The notes beneath the pieces are model-generated. The model was not told where the DNA came from. It did no database searches and worked only from the letters and a program-made list of their open reading frames with translations. This document shows, piece by piece, positions 1 to 6,068 of a stretch of DNA of 6,068 bases (positions within the stretch are counted from its first letter, which is position 1; every line of letters starts with the position of its first letter). This stretch comes from an uncultured Porphyromonas sp. (GTDB taxonomy: Bacteria; Bacteroidota; Bacteroidia; Bacteroidales; Porphyromonadaceae): positions 1-6,068 of the forward strand of contig CAMBHQ010000059.1 in the NCBI GenBank assembly GCA_945867245.1, read 5' to 3'. The position numbers and the translations under genes were made by a program.

Positions 1-1476
1 ATGTAGCGCTCTGTAGTTTGGATTCATCCAGAGGATACCAGGTACGTGCAGCTGGTAGTACGATATCGTAGGTGATGAGTGCAGTATGCGTTCGCGTGCA
101 TCGTCGTAGACATCTTCGCCGTGGTCCGCTGTGTAGTACATAGCACTGACAGCCGTGGTATCAGCCTCTAGGCGCTTGATAACCTCATCGAGTAGATAGT
201 CGGTGTAACGGATGGCGTTGTCGTAGGCGTTGGTGAGTCGCTCGCGCTCTAGCGGACTTGCACCCAGAGCCCTGTCGTCTCGGAAGTGTGCGAAGTCCTC
301 GGGATAACGGTCGGGATAGCTCCAGTGCGCTCCATAGCAATGCATAATAACGAAGAGCTTCTGATGCTTCGCCCGTAGCACCTCATCAAGGAATGGGAGC
401 ATATCCGTGTCGTAGATAGGATTCATTAGCTCCATCATACTACGCTTGGCCTTAATCACGTCTTTGATACGTATATGCTTATCGGCTTCGTAGGCGAAGT
501 GGTCGAGGAAACTGCGGTTCTCGGGCTGATTGCTGATGAAAACCGTATAGAAGCCCGCCTCGCGCATAGCGGCCATGATGCCCTTGACCTTATTGAGTCG
601 TTCGTTGTTCTCTGCGTCGGCAGGTGATAGGAGGATAGGGGCGCTCTTGCTGGTGGTATTGCTCTGGGTGAGAAGGTCTCGATAGACGACCAGAGAGGCG
701 CTATCGCGGGCAGCGAGCCGTGGGTTAGTCTCTCGCTCGTAACCGTATAACTGATAGCTATAGGCACGACTCGTCTCTCCGAGGACGAAGACATAGAGCT
801 CTCGGTCCTCGGCCTTGTGCTCGCTTGTGGCTTGGTAGCTATGGGCTGCAGTAGTCTCGTCTAAGTGTGCTAGCTCGCTGAGCTTATCCCCTGTGATGTA
901 CATATTATAGAATACATTGATGGGGTAGATATCGCCTCGGATGGTATGGCTGGGTTGTATCTGATGCGACCAATAGGCCAGGGGTAGTCCTAGACCAATT
1001 AGAGTGAAGCCTATTATCTCGATATGTACACGTCGCTTTAGGTGTAATTCACGCCTATGGCGCCACGACCAAGTGGCGAAGCATACGAGGATAATATGGA
1101 TGATAAGGACGAGGGCAATAGGCAGTATAAGCCCGCCTAGGAGCTCGCCCGCCTCGTCGCCACTAGCCGAGAAGAGGCTGAGCAGTAAGTCTACGGAGAT
1201 AACAGCGCCATCGAAGATGGTGAGTAGTACTAGCTGGACGCAGTTGATGATGAGCATCAGCCACAAGCCCACTAGGAGTACCTTGCCAGGGCGCTTGCCT
1301 CGGCAGAGTACTAGTAACCAGATGCCCAGAGGACTGAGGATATTTAGGAGGCTGGCCACCCAACTCATATAGGGGCTGAGGGACAGAGCTATATTGGGTA
1401 GTATCAGTCCTATGGCGCAGATCCAGAGATATTGTATCTGGGATAGGTTCTTTAGTCGAGTGATAAATTTATTCAT
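1..1476 (-). CDS. EptA/MCR-type phosphoethanolamine transferase (sulfatase superfamily), C-terminus cut by window edge
   Basis: The reading frame is open from the ATG at 1476 down to base 1, giving 492 residues with no stop. Five hydrophobic segments (about residues 16-34, 38-58, 65-88, 112-136, 153-169) come first, followed by a periplasmic alkaline-phosphatase-fold domain. The domain shows GETSRA with metal ligand E234, a nucleophile region SNTTSKS with T274 the probable phosphoenzyme threonine, HCYGAH (H379, H384), DHGED (D451, H452) and H466 in LHSSP. These match the catalytic set of EptA and MCR-1. The family moves phosphoethanolamine from phosphatidylethanolamine to lipid A or another glycan, which lowers surface charge and can give polymyxin resistance; the acceptor here is unknown. 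Family members are usually about 500-560 residues, so only a short tail should be missing. The cysteine pairs that form disulfides in MCR-1 are absent. It is divergent from feoB and has its own promoter core. The fold is clear; the exact substrate is inferred, and another sulfatase-like transferase is possible. Confidence 0.88.
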   Translation of the reverse strand, partial: MNKFITRLKNLSQIQYLWICAIGLILPNIALSLSPYMSWVASLLNILSPLGIWLLVLCRGKRPGKVLLVGLWLMLIINCVQLVLLTIFDGAVISVDLLLSLFSASGDEAGELLGGLILPIALVLIIHIILVCFATWSWRHRRELHLKRRVHIEIIGFTLIGLGLPLAYWSHQIQPSHTIRGDIYPINVFYNMYITGDKLSELAHLDETTAAHSYQATSEHKAEDRELYVFVLGETSRAYSYQLYGYERETNPRLAARDSASLVVYRDLLTQSNTTSKSAPILLSPADAENNERLNKVKGIMAAMREAGFYTVFISNQPENRSFLDHFAYEADKHIRIKDVIKAKRSMMELMNPIYDTDMLPFLDEVLRAKHQKLFVIMHCYGAHWSYPDRYPEDFAHFRDDRALGASPLERERLTNAYDNAIRYTDYLLDEVIKRLEADTTAVSAMYYTADHGEDVYDDARERILHSSPTISYYQLHVPGILWMNPNYRALH

Positions 1477-1497
1477 ACGTCGCTTGCTACGATAGCG

Positions 1498-1505
1498 CAA
1501 AGTTA
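1498..1505 (-). promoter_or_regulatory. Bacteroidetes -7 promoter element for the phosphoethanolamine transferase gene
   Basis: Read on the minus strand this is TAACTTTG, an exact match to the Bacteroidetes -7 consensus TAnnTTTG. It ends 21 bases before the ATG at 1476, a spacing that gives a short leader and supports that start. No TTTG at the expected -33 distance is visible, so the call rests on the -7 core and its position. Confidence 0.6.
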
Positions 1506-1554
1506 CGATTAAATCTAGTACAGGCCCTAGTGCGGTGTGCTGGTTGATATTGCG

Positions 1555-1562
1555 TAACTTTG
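1555..1562 (+). promoter_or_regulatory. Bacteroidetes -7 promoter element upstream of feoB
   Basis: TAACTTTG on the plus strand matches TAnnTTTG exactly and is the mirror image of the element at 1498-1505. If used, transcription would start near 1569 and leave a leader of about 80 bases before the ATG at 1649. That argues against the longer frame that begins with GTG at 1535, since it would start upstream of the promoter. No good -33 TTTG is seen; the only nearby TTG (1543-1545) is too close. Confidence 0.5.
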
Positions 1563-1648
1563 TGATGCCTCTGAGGATGGTAAGAGTAATTCATTTCGCC
1601 TGCTCGATACGAGGTGTATTGACCCTAGTAAAGAACATATATTATATA

Positions 1649-3052
1649 ATGACTCATAGATGTACCGCTAGCTCGTGCCAAAACTGCGGAGCCGAGTCTC
1701 GCCTAGAGCCTCGTGGCAACGAGCTACAGGATGCGCACTATACTATAGCTCTGGCGGGTAACCCCAATACCGGCAAAAGTACGGTCTTCAACACGCTGAC
1801 CGGACTGAAGCAACATACCGGCAACTGGCCAGGTAAGACCGTGGGCAAGGCCGAGGGTAGTTATCGCTATCAGGGCGAGAACTATCGCATCGTAGACTTG
1901 CCGGGCACGTATAGCCTCTCCTCCACGAGCGAGGACGAGGAGATTGCACGTGATTATATCCTCTTCTCGCGCCCCGACTTGGTCGTAGTGGTGGCAGACG
2001 CCACTCGCCTAGAGCGCAATATGAACCTCCTACTGCAAATCCTACAGATAGCCGAGCGTGTCGTCCTCTGCGTCAATCTGCTCGATGAGGCCCGACGCAA
2101 TAGCATCGACATAGACCTCGGAGAGCTATCTCGTCGTCTAGGTATCCCTGTCGTAGGGGCTTCGGCCCGCTCGGGGCAGGGCATCGGGGATCTACTGGCT
2201 ACTATTCGGGAGGTTATCTCCGGAGAGCGCCCCTGTCAGCCCTATCGTAGCAATGCCCTTAGCCAGAATACCGTCGAGCTGATAGAGCCACTAAGGCTCG
2301 CACTCAAGGCCGCCTATCCCGAGCAAGACAACAGTCTCTGGCTCAGTTACCGCCTTATCGAGGGCGACCCCAGTGTGGTGGAGCGTTTCGCTACACCCGA
2401 GTTGATGAGGCTTGCCGAGGAGGTGCATCTGTCCATCGGGGCAGACCTGCACGAGCAATGGATAGAGGCCATCTACGCTGATGCAGCGAGCATCTGTCGG
2501 GATGTAGTACGCCAGGCGAATGCCCGAGGACGTGTAGCCTTCGACATTAAGCTGGACCGCATCCTCACAAGCCGTCGCTGGGGCTTCCTGATAATGATAG
2601 CCCTCTTGGCTCTTGTCTTTTGGCTAACGATTGTCGGGAGCAACTATCCCTCTAGCTGGCTCAATGAGTTGCTCGTGGGGCAGATGCATCCCCTGCTACG
2701 TAGCGCTCTCGCAGGCCTCGGCCTCGGCGATTGGTTGGTCGGCTTCGTGGCAGACGGGCTCTACCTGACTACGGCTTGGGTCGTATCGGTGATGTTGCCC
2801 CCGATGGCTATATTCTTCCCTCTGTTTACCTTATTGGAGGACTTTGGCTACCTGCCTCGTGTGGCCTTTAACCTCGATGAACTCTTCCGACGTAGCGGAG
2901 CGCATGGCAAGCAAGCCCTGACCATGAGTATGGGCTTCGGTTGCAATGCTGCGGGCGTAGTCGCCACCCGCATAATAGATAGTAACCGCGAGCGTCTAAT
3001 CGCCATTATCACCCATAACTTCTCGCTCTGCAATGGTCGCTGGCCCACGTAG
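1649..3052 (+). CDS. feoB: FeoB N-terminal part: G domain and first membrane half, ends at premature TAG
   Basis: This is a 467-residue product if translation stops at the TAG. The ATG at 1649 was chosen because the family's G domain begins about 30 residues later, an A/T-rich stretch precedes it, and the upstream extension to 1535 has no family character. Visible motifs are G1 GNPNTGKST (37-45), the switch I stretch [10 protein letters not shown] (56-65), G3 DLPG (83-86), G4 NLLDE (143-147) and G5-like SAR (172-174). Hydrophobic helices lie at about 312-330, 366-394 and 448-458. Gate 1 reads GCNAAGV (431-437), and the frame then ends right after CNGRWPT, where the family normally continues with leucine and a hydrophobic helix. 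The N-terminus carries three cysteines (C5, C10, C13) that could bind metal. Such a fragment could still bind and hydrolyse GTP but lacks the second half of the pore, so transport is not expected from it alone. Confidence 0.8.
   Translation: MTHRCTASSCQNCGAESRLEPRGNELQDAHYTIALAGNPNTGKSTVFNTLTGLKQHTGNWPGKTVGKAEGSYRYQGENYRIVDLPGTYSLSSTSEDEEIARDYILFSRPDLVVVVADATRLERNMNLLLQILQIAERVVLCVNLLDEARRNSIDIDLGELSRRLGIPVVGASARSGQGIGDLLATIREVISGERPCQPYRSNALSQNTVELIEPLRLALKAAYPEQDNSLWLSYRLIEGDPSVVERFATPELMRLAEEVHLSIGADLHEQWIEAIYADAASICRDVVRQANARGRVAFDIKLDRILTSRRWGFLIMIALLALVFWLTIVGSNYPSSWLNELLVGQMHPLLRSALAGLGLGDWLVGFVADGLYLTTAWVVSVMLPPMAIFFPLFTLLEDFGYLPRVAFNLDELFRRSGAHGKQALTMSMGFGCNAAGVVATRIIDSNRERLIAIITHNFSLCNGRWPT
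3050..3052 (+). other. Premature in-frame TAG in feoB (codon 468)
   Basis: The codons ACG TAG ATC lie in the middle of a conserved block: family members read roughly CNGR-F/W-PT-L-I here. A single-base change from TTG (Leu) would produce this TAG. The downstream codons continue the FeoB protein in the same frame through 3790. TAG also ends the receptor gene at 4992-4994, immediately after a canonical C-terminal phenylalanine, so TAG is an ordinary stop in this organism. Confidence 0.85.
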
Positions 3053-3085
3053 ATCCTCATCGCCTCGCTCTTCCTAGCGAGTGCT

Positions 3086-3790
3086 GTGCCTGCGCCCTAC
3101 CGCAGTGCGCTGACACTGCTGGCCGTACTGACCGTGGCGCTCCTCGGTGTGGGTCTGATGTTTGCGAGTAACTGGATGCTATCCCGCACGGTCTTGCGTG
3201 GCGAAGTCTCGACCTTCCATCTAGAATTACCTCCCTATCGCCCCCCTCAGTTCTGGCGCACACTCTATACCTCGCTGATAGATCGTACGCTCATAGTGCT
3301 TGGGCGTGCCCTCCTCTTTGCCCTGCCTGCTGGGGCTATCATTTGGCTGAGCTGCAATATACAGCTCGGGGGGCTGAGCCTAGCCGAGCATGCCATCGCT
3401 TGGCTCGATAGTCCTGCATGGTTCCTTGGGCTCAATGGGGTTATCCTCCTAGCCTATATCTTGGCTATCCCCGCTAACGAGATTGTACTGCCGACGGTAT
3501 TGATGCTGACTCTGCTCGCTACGGGCGACAGCAGTATGGCAGGTGTGCTGATGGAGGGCAATGACAGCGAGACCTATGCCATCCTTACCCGCGGGGGCTG
3601 GACGATGATGACAGCGGTCAATCTGATGCTCTTCAGCCTACTGCACAACCCCTGCAGTACGACGATCGCTACTATTTACAAGGAGACCGGCAGTATCCGT
3701 TGGACTGCTCTGGCGACCTTCTTGCCCCTTAGCCTGGGCATTATCCTGACGATGTGCGTGAGCTTCGTCTGGCGCCTGATAGCGGGCTGA
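3086..3790 (+). CDS. feoB: FeoB C-terminal part: second membrane half, possible reinitiation product
   Basis: A GTG at 3086 is the first plausible start after the TAG, 33 bases downstream and in the feoB frame, and gives 234 residues. No Shine-Dalgarno sequence is visible, so separate translation is uncertain; the piece may simply be the untranslated or readthrough remainder. Family features are clear: ELPPYRPP (residues 47-54 of this piece), hydrophobic helices at about 8-32, 68-90, 112-130, 133-146, 173-187 and 206-228, the conserved PANEIVLP (129-136), and Gate 2 HNPCSTT (187-193) with C190. The block [10 protein letters not shown] (198-207) before the last helix is also typical. The gene ends with TGA. 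In full FeoB this half pairs with the first to form the metal path, so it has no expected function alone. Confidence 0.65.
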   Translation: MPAPYRSALTLLAVLTVALLGVGLMFASNWMLSRTVLRGEVSTFHLELPPYRPPQFWRTLYTSLIDRTLIVLGRALLFALPAGAIIWLSCNIQLGGLSLAEHAIAWLDSPAWFLGLNGVILLAYILAIPANEIVLPTVLMLTLLATGDSSMAGVLMEGNDSETYAILTRGGWTMMTAVNLMLFSLLHNPCSTTIATIYKETGSIRWTALATFLPLSLGIILTMCVSFVWRLIAG

Positions 3791-3794
3791 TGCC

Positions 3795-3822
3795 TTTGGC
3801 TCGGAATAAAGACTTACCTTTG
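3795..3822 (+). promoter_or_regulatory. Bacteroidetes-type promoter for the exported hydrolase gene
   Basis: TTTG at 3795-3798 and TACCTTTG at 3815-3822 resemble the -33 and -7 elements, separated by 16 bases, slightly shorter than usual. The -7 element ends 23 bases before the ATG at 3846, nearly the same spacing as on the phosphoethanolamine transferase gene. This suggests the hydrolase can be transcribed independently of the damaged feoB. Confidence 0.6.
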
Positions 3823-3845
3823 CTCCAAACTATTACGAATAAGAT

Positions 3846-4895
3846 ATGCGCAAACTAATCCTTTCGCTTACTTGCCTGTGTGGCTTACTCTGTGCCAACC
3901 ATCTGTCGGCACAGCGTGCGTACAAGGTCTCGGTAGGGTTCTATAACCTCGAGAATCTCTTCGACACCATTAACAATGAGAATAACGACGAGGACTACCT
4001 CCCCGAGGGCGCCAATGCCTGGACCGAGGAACGCTATATGCAGAAGCTAAGCAATATGGCTACCGTCATCAGTCAGCTAGCCGGCGGCAAAGCCCCCGAT
4101 ATACTAGGCCTCTGCGAGCTAGAGAATAGACACGTGCTAGAGGACCTCACCACTCATCCTGCTATCGCCCATCTCGGCTATCGTATCGTACACTTCGACT
4201 CGCCTGACCGCCGTGGTATCGATGTAGCTCTGCTGTATCGCCCCAGTGTCTTCAAACTGGTAGATGCTAATACGCACGCGGTGAATATCCCCGGTGAGCC
4301 TCAGATCAAGACACGTGATGTCCTAGAGGTCAATGGTACTATCCTCGGGGAGAGCTTCCACTTTATGGTAGCGCACTGGCCAAGTCGTGCGGGCGGTGAG
4401 CAAGTATCACTCAAGCGTCGTATGGCTGCTGCCGAGGTGATGCGTCGGGTCGTGGATTCGCTACAGACTGCCGACCCTGCGGGCAAGGCTATCCTGATGG
4501 GAGACCTTAACGACGACCCTATCTCGCCCAGCCTTACCGAGGGACTCCGGAGTTATAATAAAGAGAGTGAGCTCTCTGGCGACTGGGACCTATTCAACGT
4601 AATGGCCAAGCTGCACCGCAGTGGCTATGGCACACTGGCCTATCGTGATGTGTGGAATCTTTTTGATAACCTAATCGTTACGAACAACCTCCTGCAGGAG
4701 AACAGCAAGGGGCTACGTGTGCAGCTTGACAAGGCTACAGGGGCTTACGGACGCATCTATAACGCTCCCTTCCTAACGCAGTCTACAGGCCACTACAAGG
4801 GCTATCCGCTACGTACGATGAGCAATGGGCAGTTTCAGAATGGTTATAGCGACCACTATCCTGTTTACCTCTATCTAGTCAAGGAGGCGAAGTAA
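3846..4895 (+). CDS. Exported endonuclease/exonuclease/phosphatase family protein
   Basis: This 349-residue protein has an N-terminal signal peptide (charged MRK, hydrophobic residues 4-16, probable cleavage after about residue 23 near LSAQ) and no convincing lipobox, so it is probably periplasmic or secreted. The rest is a DNase I-like metal-dependent phosphoesterase domain. Motifs in order are YNLENLFD (33-40; N34, E36), ELEN (91-94), RRGIDVALLYR (122-132), AHWPSR (176-181; H177), GDLNDDP (219-225; D220, N222) and SDHYPVY (335-341; D336, H337). These correspond to the acid, amide and histidine residues that bind Mg2+ and cleave phosphodiester or phosphomonoester bonds in the superfamily. 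Proteins of this length and layout are common in Bacteroidales. The substrate cannot be read from sequence; extracellular DNA or RNA degradation for nutrients is a reasonable guess, and a sugar- or lipid-phosphate substrate is possible. The start fits the signal peptide and the promoter spacing. It converges on the receptor gene. Confidence 0.9.
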   Translation: MRKLILSLTCLCGLLCANHLSAQRAYKVSVGFYNLENLFDTINNENNDEDYLPEGANAWTEERYMQKLSNMATVISQLAGGKAPDILGLCELENRHVLEDLTTHPAIAHLGYRIVHFDSPDRRGIDVALLYRPSVFKLVDANTHAVNIPGEPQIKTRDVLEVNGTILGESFHFMVAHWPSRAGGEQVSLKRRMAAAEVMRRVVDSLQTADPAGKAILMGDLNDDPISPSLTEGLRSYNKESELSGDWDLFNVMAKLHRSGYGTLAYRDVWNLFDNLIVTNNLLQENSKGLRVQLDKATGAYGRIYNAPFLTQSTGHYKGYPLRTMSNGQFQNGYSDHYPVYLYLVKEAK

Positions 4896-4915
4896 ACCTA
4901 TTAAGTCGATAACGC

Positions 4916-4959
4916 AGACGCCGCAGGGCTGAGCTAATAAAGCTCGCCCTGCGGCGTCT
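4916..4959. terminator. Hairpin between convergent genes, probable bidirectional terminator
   Basis: Bases 4916-4929 pair perfectly with 4946-4959 (14 pairs, mostly G-C), and after a single bulged T at 4930, bases 4931-4935 pair with 4941-4945 around an AATAA loop. It sits 20 bases after the hydrolase stop and 32 bases from the receptor stop on the other strand. There is no long T run on either side, so it is not a textbook intrinsic terminator, but its position and stability favour termination or 3'-end protection for both transcripts. Confidence 0.8.
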
Positions 4960-4991
4960 CTGTGTATTATACTACCAGCTGTAGCGACCTG

Positions 4992-6068
4992 CTAGAAGCG
5001 GTAGCTCAGTGATAGCTTAGCATTGCGTGGTGCGCCTGGGTAGACACGTACGGTGTCGTAGCCACCGACCCAATGCTTGCGGTCTAGGAGGTTATTGACG
5101 TTGAGTTGTATCTGGAGGTTGCTCGTGCGGTAATACAGAGCGGCATCCAGTAGCCAGTACTCGGGTAGGACGATAGGGTTACTGCGGTCTATCTGCCCGT
5201 TGCGACTACCGACATAGTTGGAGCCAATGCCGATACCGAAGTTCCTCAGCGCCCCCTGCGTAAACATATACTTGCTCCATAGGTTGGCAGAGTGTAGCGG
5301 GGTGTTGGGCTTCTGTATGTTCTTCTCGCTAGAGATAGCGGTCTCGGCTATGCGGGCGTAGTTGTAGGCATAGCTGGCGGTAAGGCTCCAGTTGGAGAGG
5401 ATGTACCCGACTACGTCGAGCTCGATACCGCGTGAGGTCTCTCGTCCGATCTGTGTCTGTAGGTCGGGGTTATTCTTGTCGCCCGCCTTGTAGAGCGTAC
5501 CTGACTGCTTGAGTTGGTAGAGCGAGAGGGTAGCACTGAGGCGTTTGTCGAACCAGTCGCTCTTGGCACCGACCTCTACAAGCTCGCTCTTGGTGGGGCT
5601 GAACGGACCGCCCGAATTAGGATTGGATTGTACACTAGCGGACTGAGGGTCGTAGCCTCGTAGCCAGGTAGCATAGAGGTTTACCTCGGGGCTTAGTTTG
5701 TAGACGAGTCCGATACGTGGCAGTAGTGCGCTCTGTGTAACCCGAGTCTCTGAGTCTAAGCCGATGTTGAGGATATCGGTAAAGAACTCTTGTCTTAGGC
5801 CTAGCAGTAGGCTGAGCTTGCCCCATTCTATTTGCTCCTGTATATACAGGGCGTGGGCATACTGCTGGTAGGGTGGGTAGGCACGCTCTGCCCAGACATA
5901 GTTGGATATGATGCCGGGGACGTTGTTGAGCTTATTGCTTAGTGTCCCCTTCGTTAGGTCGAAGTAAGGAACGTTATAGCTAGGCTGTCCCTGCGCATCT
6001 AGTAGGATGTTGTTAGTGGTGAAGGTGTTGGCGGCTTTTCCCGAGCGCAGTAGGTAGCTATTGGCATC
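4992..6068 (-). CDS. TonB-dependent siderophore receptor (FhuA/FoxA type), C-terminal half
   Basis: The frame is open from the right edge (6068) to a TAG at 4992-4994 and encodes 358 residues of outer-membrane beta-barrel. Family features include LPRIGLVYKLSPEVNLYATW, a PTKSELVEVGAKSDWFDKRL block, TSRGIELD, the VNNLLDRKHW turn, YPGAPR, and a final SLSYRF ending in the aromatic residue needed for barrel assembly. This set is typical of ferric-siderophore receptors such as those for ferrichrome or ferrioxamine, which import the complex into the periplasm using energy from TonB-ExbB-ExbD. The plug domain, TonB box and signal peptide lie outside the window; complete members are usually about 700-800 residues. 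The short frame starting at the internal ATG at 5267 is only the tail of this gene. The ligand cannot be determined here. The strand is opposite to the hydrolase gene and the two share the hairpin between them. Confidence 0.9.
   Translation of the reverse strand, partial: DANSYLLRSGKAANTFTTNNILLDAQGQPSYNVPYFDLTKGTLSNKLNNVPGIISNYVWAERAYPPYQQYAHALYIQEQIEWGKLSLLLGLRQEFFTDILNIGLDSETRVTQSALLPRIGLVYKLSPEVNLYATWLRGYDPQSASVQSNPNSGGPFSPTKSELVEVGAKSDWFDKRLSATLSLYQLKQSGTLYKAGDKNNPDLQTQIGRETSRGIELDVVGYILSNWSLTASYAYNYARIAETAISSEKNIQKPNTPLHSANLWSKYMFTQGALRNFGIGIGSNYVGSRNGQIDRSNPIVLPEYWLLDAALYYRTSNLQIQLNVNNLLDRKHWVGGYDTVRVYPGAPRNAKLSLSYRF

Larger units (their letters stand above)
1649..3790 (+). pseudogene. 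feoB: feoB, ferrous-iron transporter gene interrupted by an in-frame TAG
   Basis: Read through the TAG at 3050-3052, this frame encodes a complete 713-position FeoB, a normal length for the family. FeoB is an inner-membrane transporter for Fe2+ (in some Porphyromonas paralogues Mn2+), with a cytoplasmic G-protein domain joined to a membrane core of two related halves, each with a Gate motif. All parts are present in order: G domain (about 32-190), linker helices (about 195-300), first membrane half with Gate 1 around C432, and second half with Gate 2 around C669. No frameshift is needed, because the sequences on both sides of the stop are in the same frame. Apart from the stop, nothing looks decayed, so the lesion is recent, a strain variant, a sequencing error, or tolerated by readthrough. 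There is no feoA or feoC next to it and no FeoA domain fused to it in this window. It may be co-transcribed with the next gene, 55 bases away, since no terminator is visible between them. Confidence 0.75.

Noticed and set aside
456..794. Minus-strand open frame of 112 codons inside the phosphoethanolamine transferase gene
   Set aside because: It lies in another frame of a gene with clear catalytic motifs; its serine- and arginine-rich product resembles no family I know.
1004..1372. Plus-strand open frame of 122 codons (and an overlapping minus-strand one at 1163-1363)
   Set aside because: Both are out-of-frame shadows of the transferase membrane domain, with low-complexity products and no promoter or start signal.
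1535..1648. N-terminal extension of the feoB frame from GTG 1535, with ATGs at 1565 and 1577
   Set aside because: The 38 extra residues have no FeoB character and the extension overlaps the likely promoter core at 1555-1562; ATG 1649 fits the family better.
3050..3052. Genome-wide reassignment of TAG to an amino acid
   Set aside because: TAG ends the receptor gene at 4992-4994 right after a canonical terminal phenylalanine, so it works as a stop here.
3791..3845. Possible terminator between feoB and the hydrolase gene
   Set aside because: No inverted repeat of useful length is present; the 55 bases are better explained by a promoter.
49..4981. A 12-base sequence at 49-60 repeated in inverted orientation at 4970-4981
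   Set aside because: About one such 12-base match is expected by chance in 6 kb, one copy is inside a conserved gene, and the similarity does not extend further.
5635..5826. Minus-strand open frame of 63 codons inside the receptor gene
   Set aside because: It is an out-of-frame shadow; the receptor frame is open and conserved across the same bases.

Overview
The window looks like part of a Bacteroidales chromosome, most likely Porphyromonas or a close relative. The reasons are Bacteroidetes-type promoter cores (TAnnTTTG) in front of genes, no clear Shine-Dalgarno sequences, heavy use of CTA, ATA and GTA codons in moderately GC-rich DNA, and gene families typical of that group. The genus is inferred from general character, not from a search.

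Layout, left to right. (1) Bases 1-1476, minus strand: an inner-membrane phosphoethanolamine transferase of the EptA/MCR type, nearly complete and cut at its C-terminal end by the window edge. (2) Bases 1477-1648: a divergent intergenic region with the same 10-base promoter core facing outward on each strand. (3) Bases 1649-3790, plus strand: a FeoB ferrous-iron (or manganese) transporter gene, full length by alignment logic but broken by one in-frame TAG at 3050-3052, just after the first Gate motif. (4) Bases 3846-4895, plus strand: an exported endonuclease/exonuclease/phosphatase-fold hydrolase with its own likely promoter. (5) Bases 4916-4959: a strong hairpin between convergent genes, probably a bidirectional terminator. 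(6) Bases 4992-6068, minus strand: the C-terminal 358 residues of a TonB-dependent siderophore receptor of the FhuA/FoxA type, running off the right edge.

The genes do not form one operon. Two of the four concern iron or metal uptake: the outer-membrane receptor takes ferric-siderophore across the outer membrane, and FeoB takes divalent metal across the inner membrane. The other two act on lipid A or phospholipid head groups and probably on extracellular nucleic acid or phosphoesters. All four products work in the cell envelope or outside it.

The most notable point is the nonsense codon in feoB. Both sides of it are in the same frame and well conserved, and TAG also ends the receptor gene here, so genome-wide TAG reassignment is unlikely. 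I see no evidence of a new multi-gene system, mobile element, CRISPR array or RNA gene.
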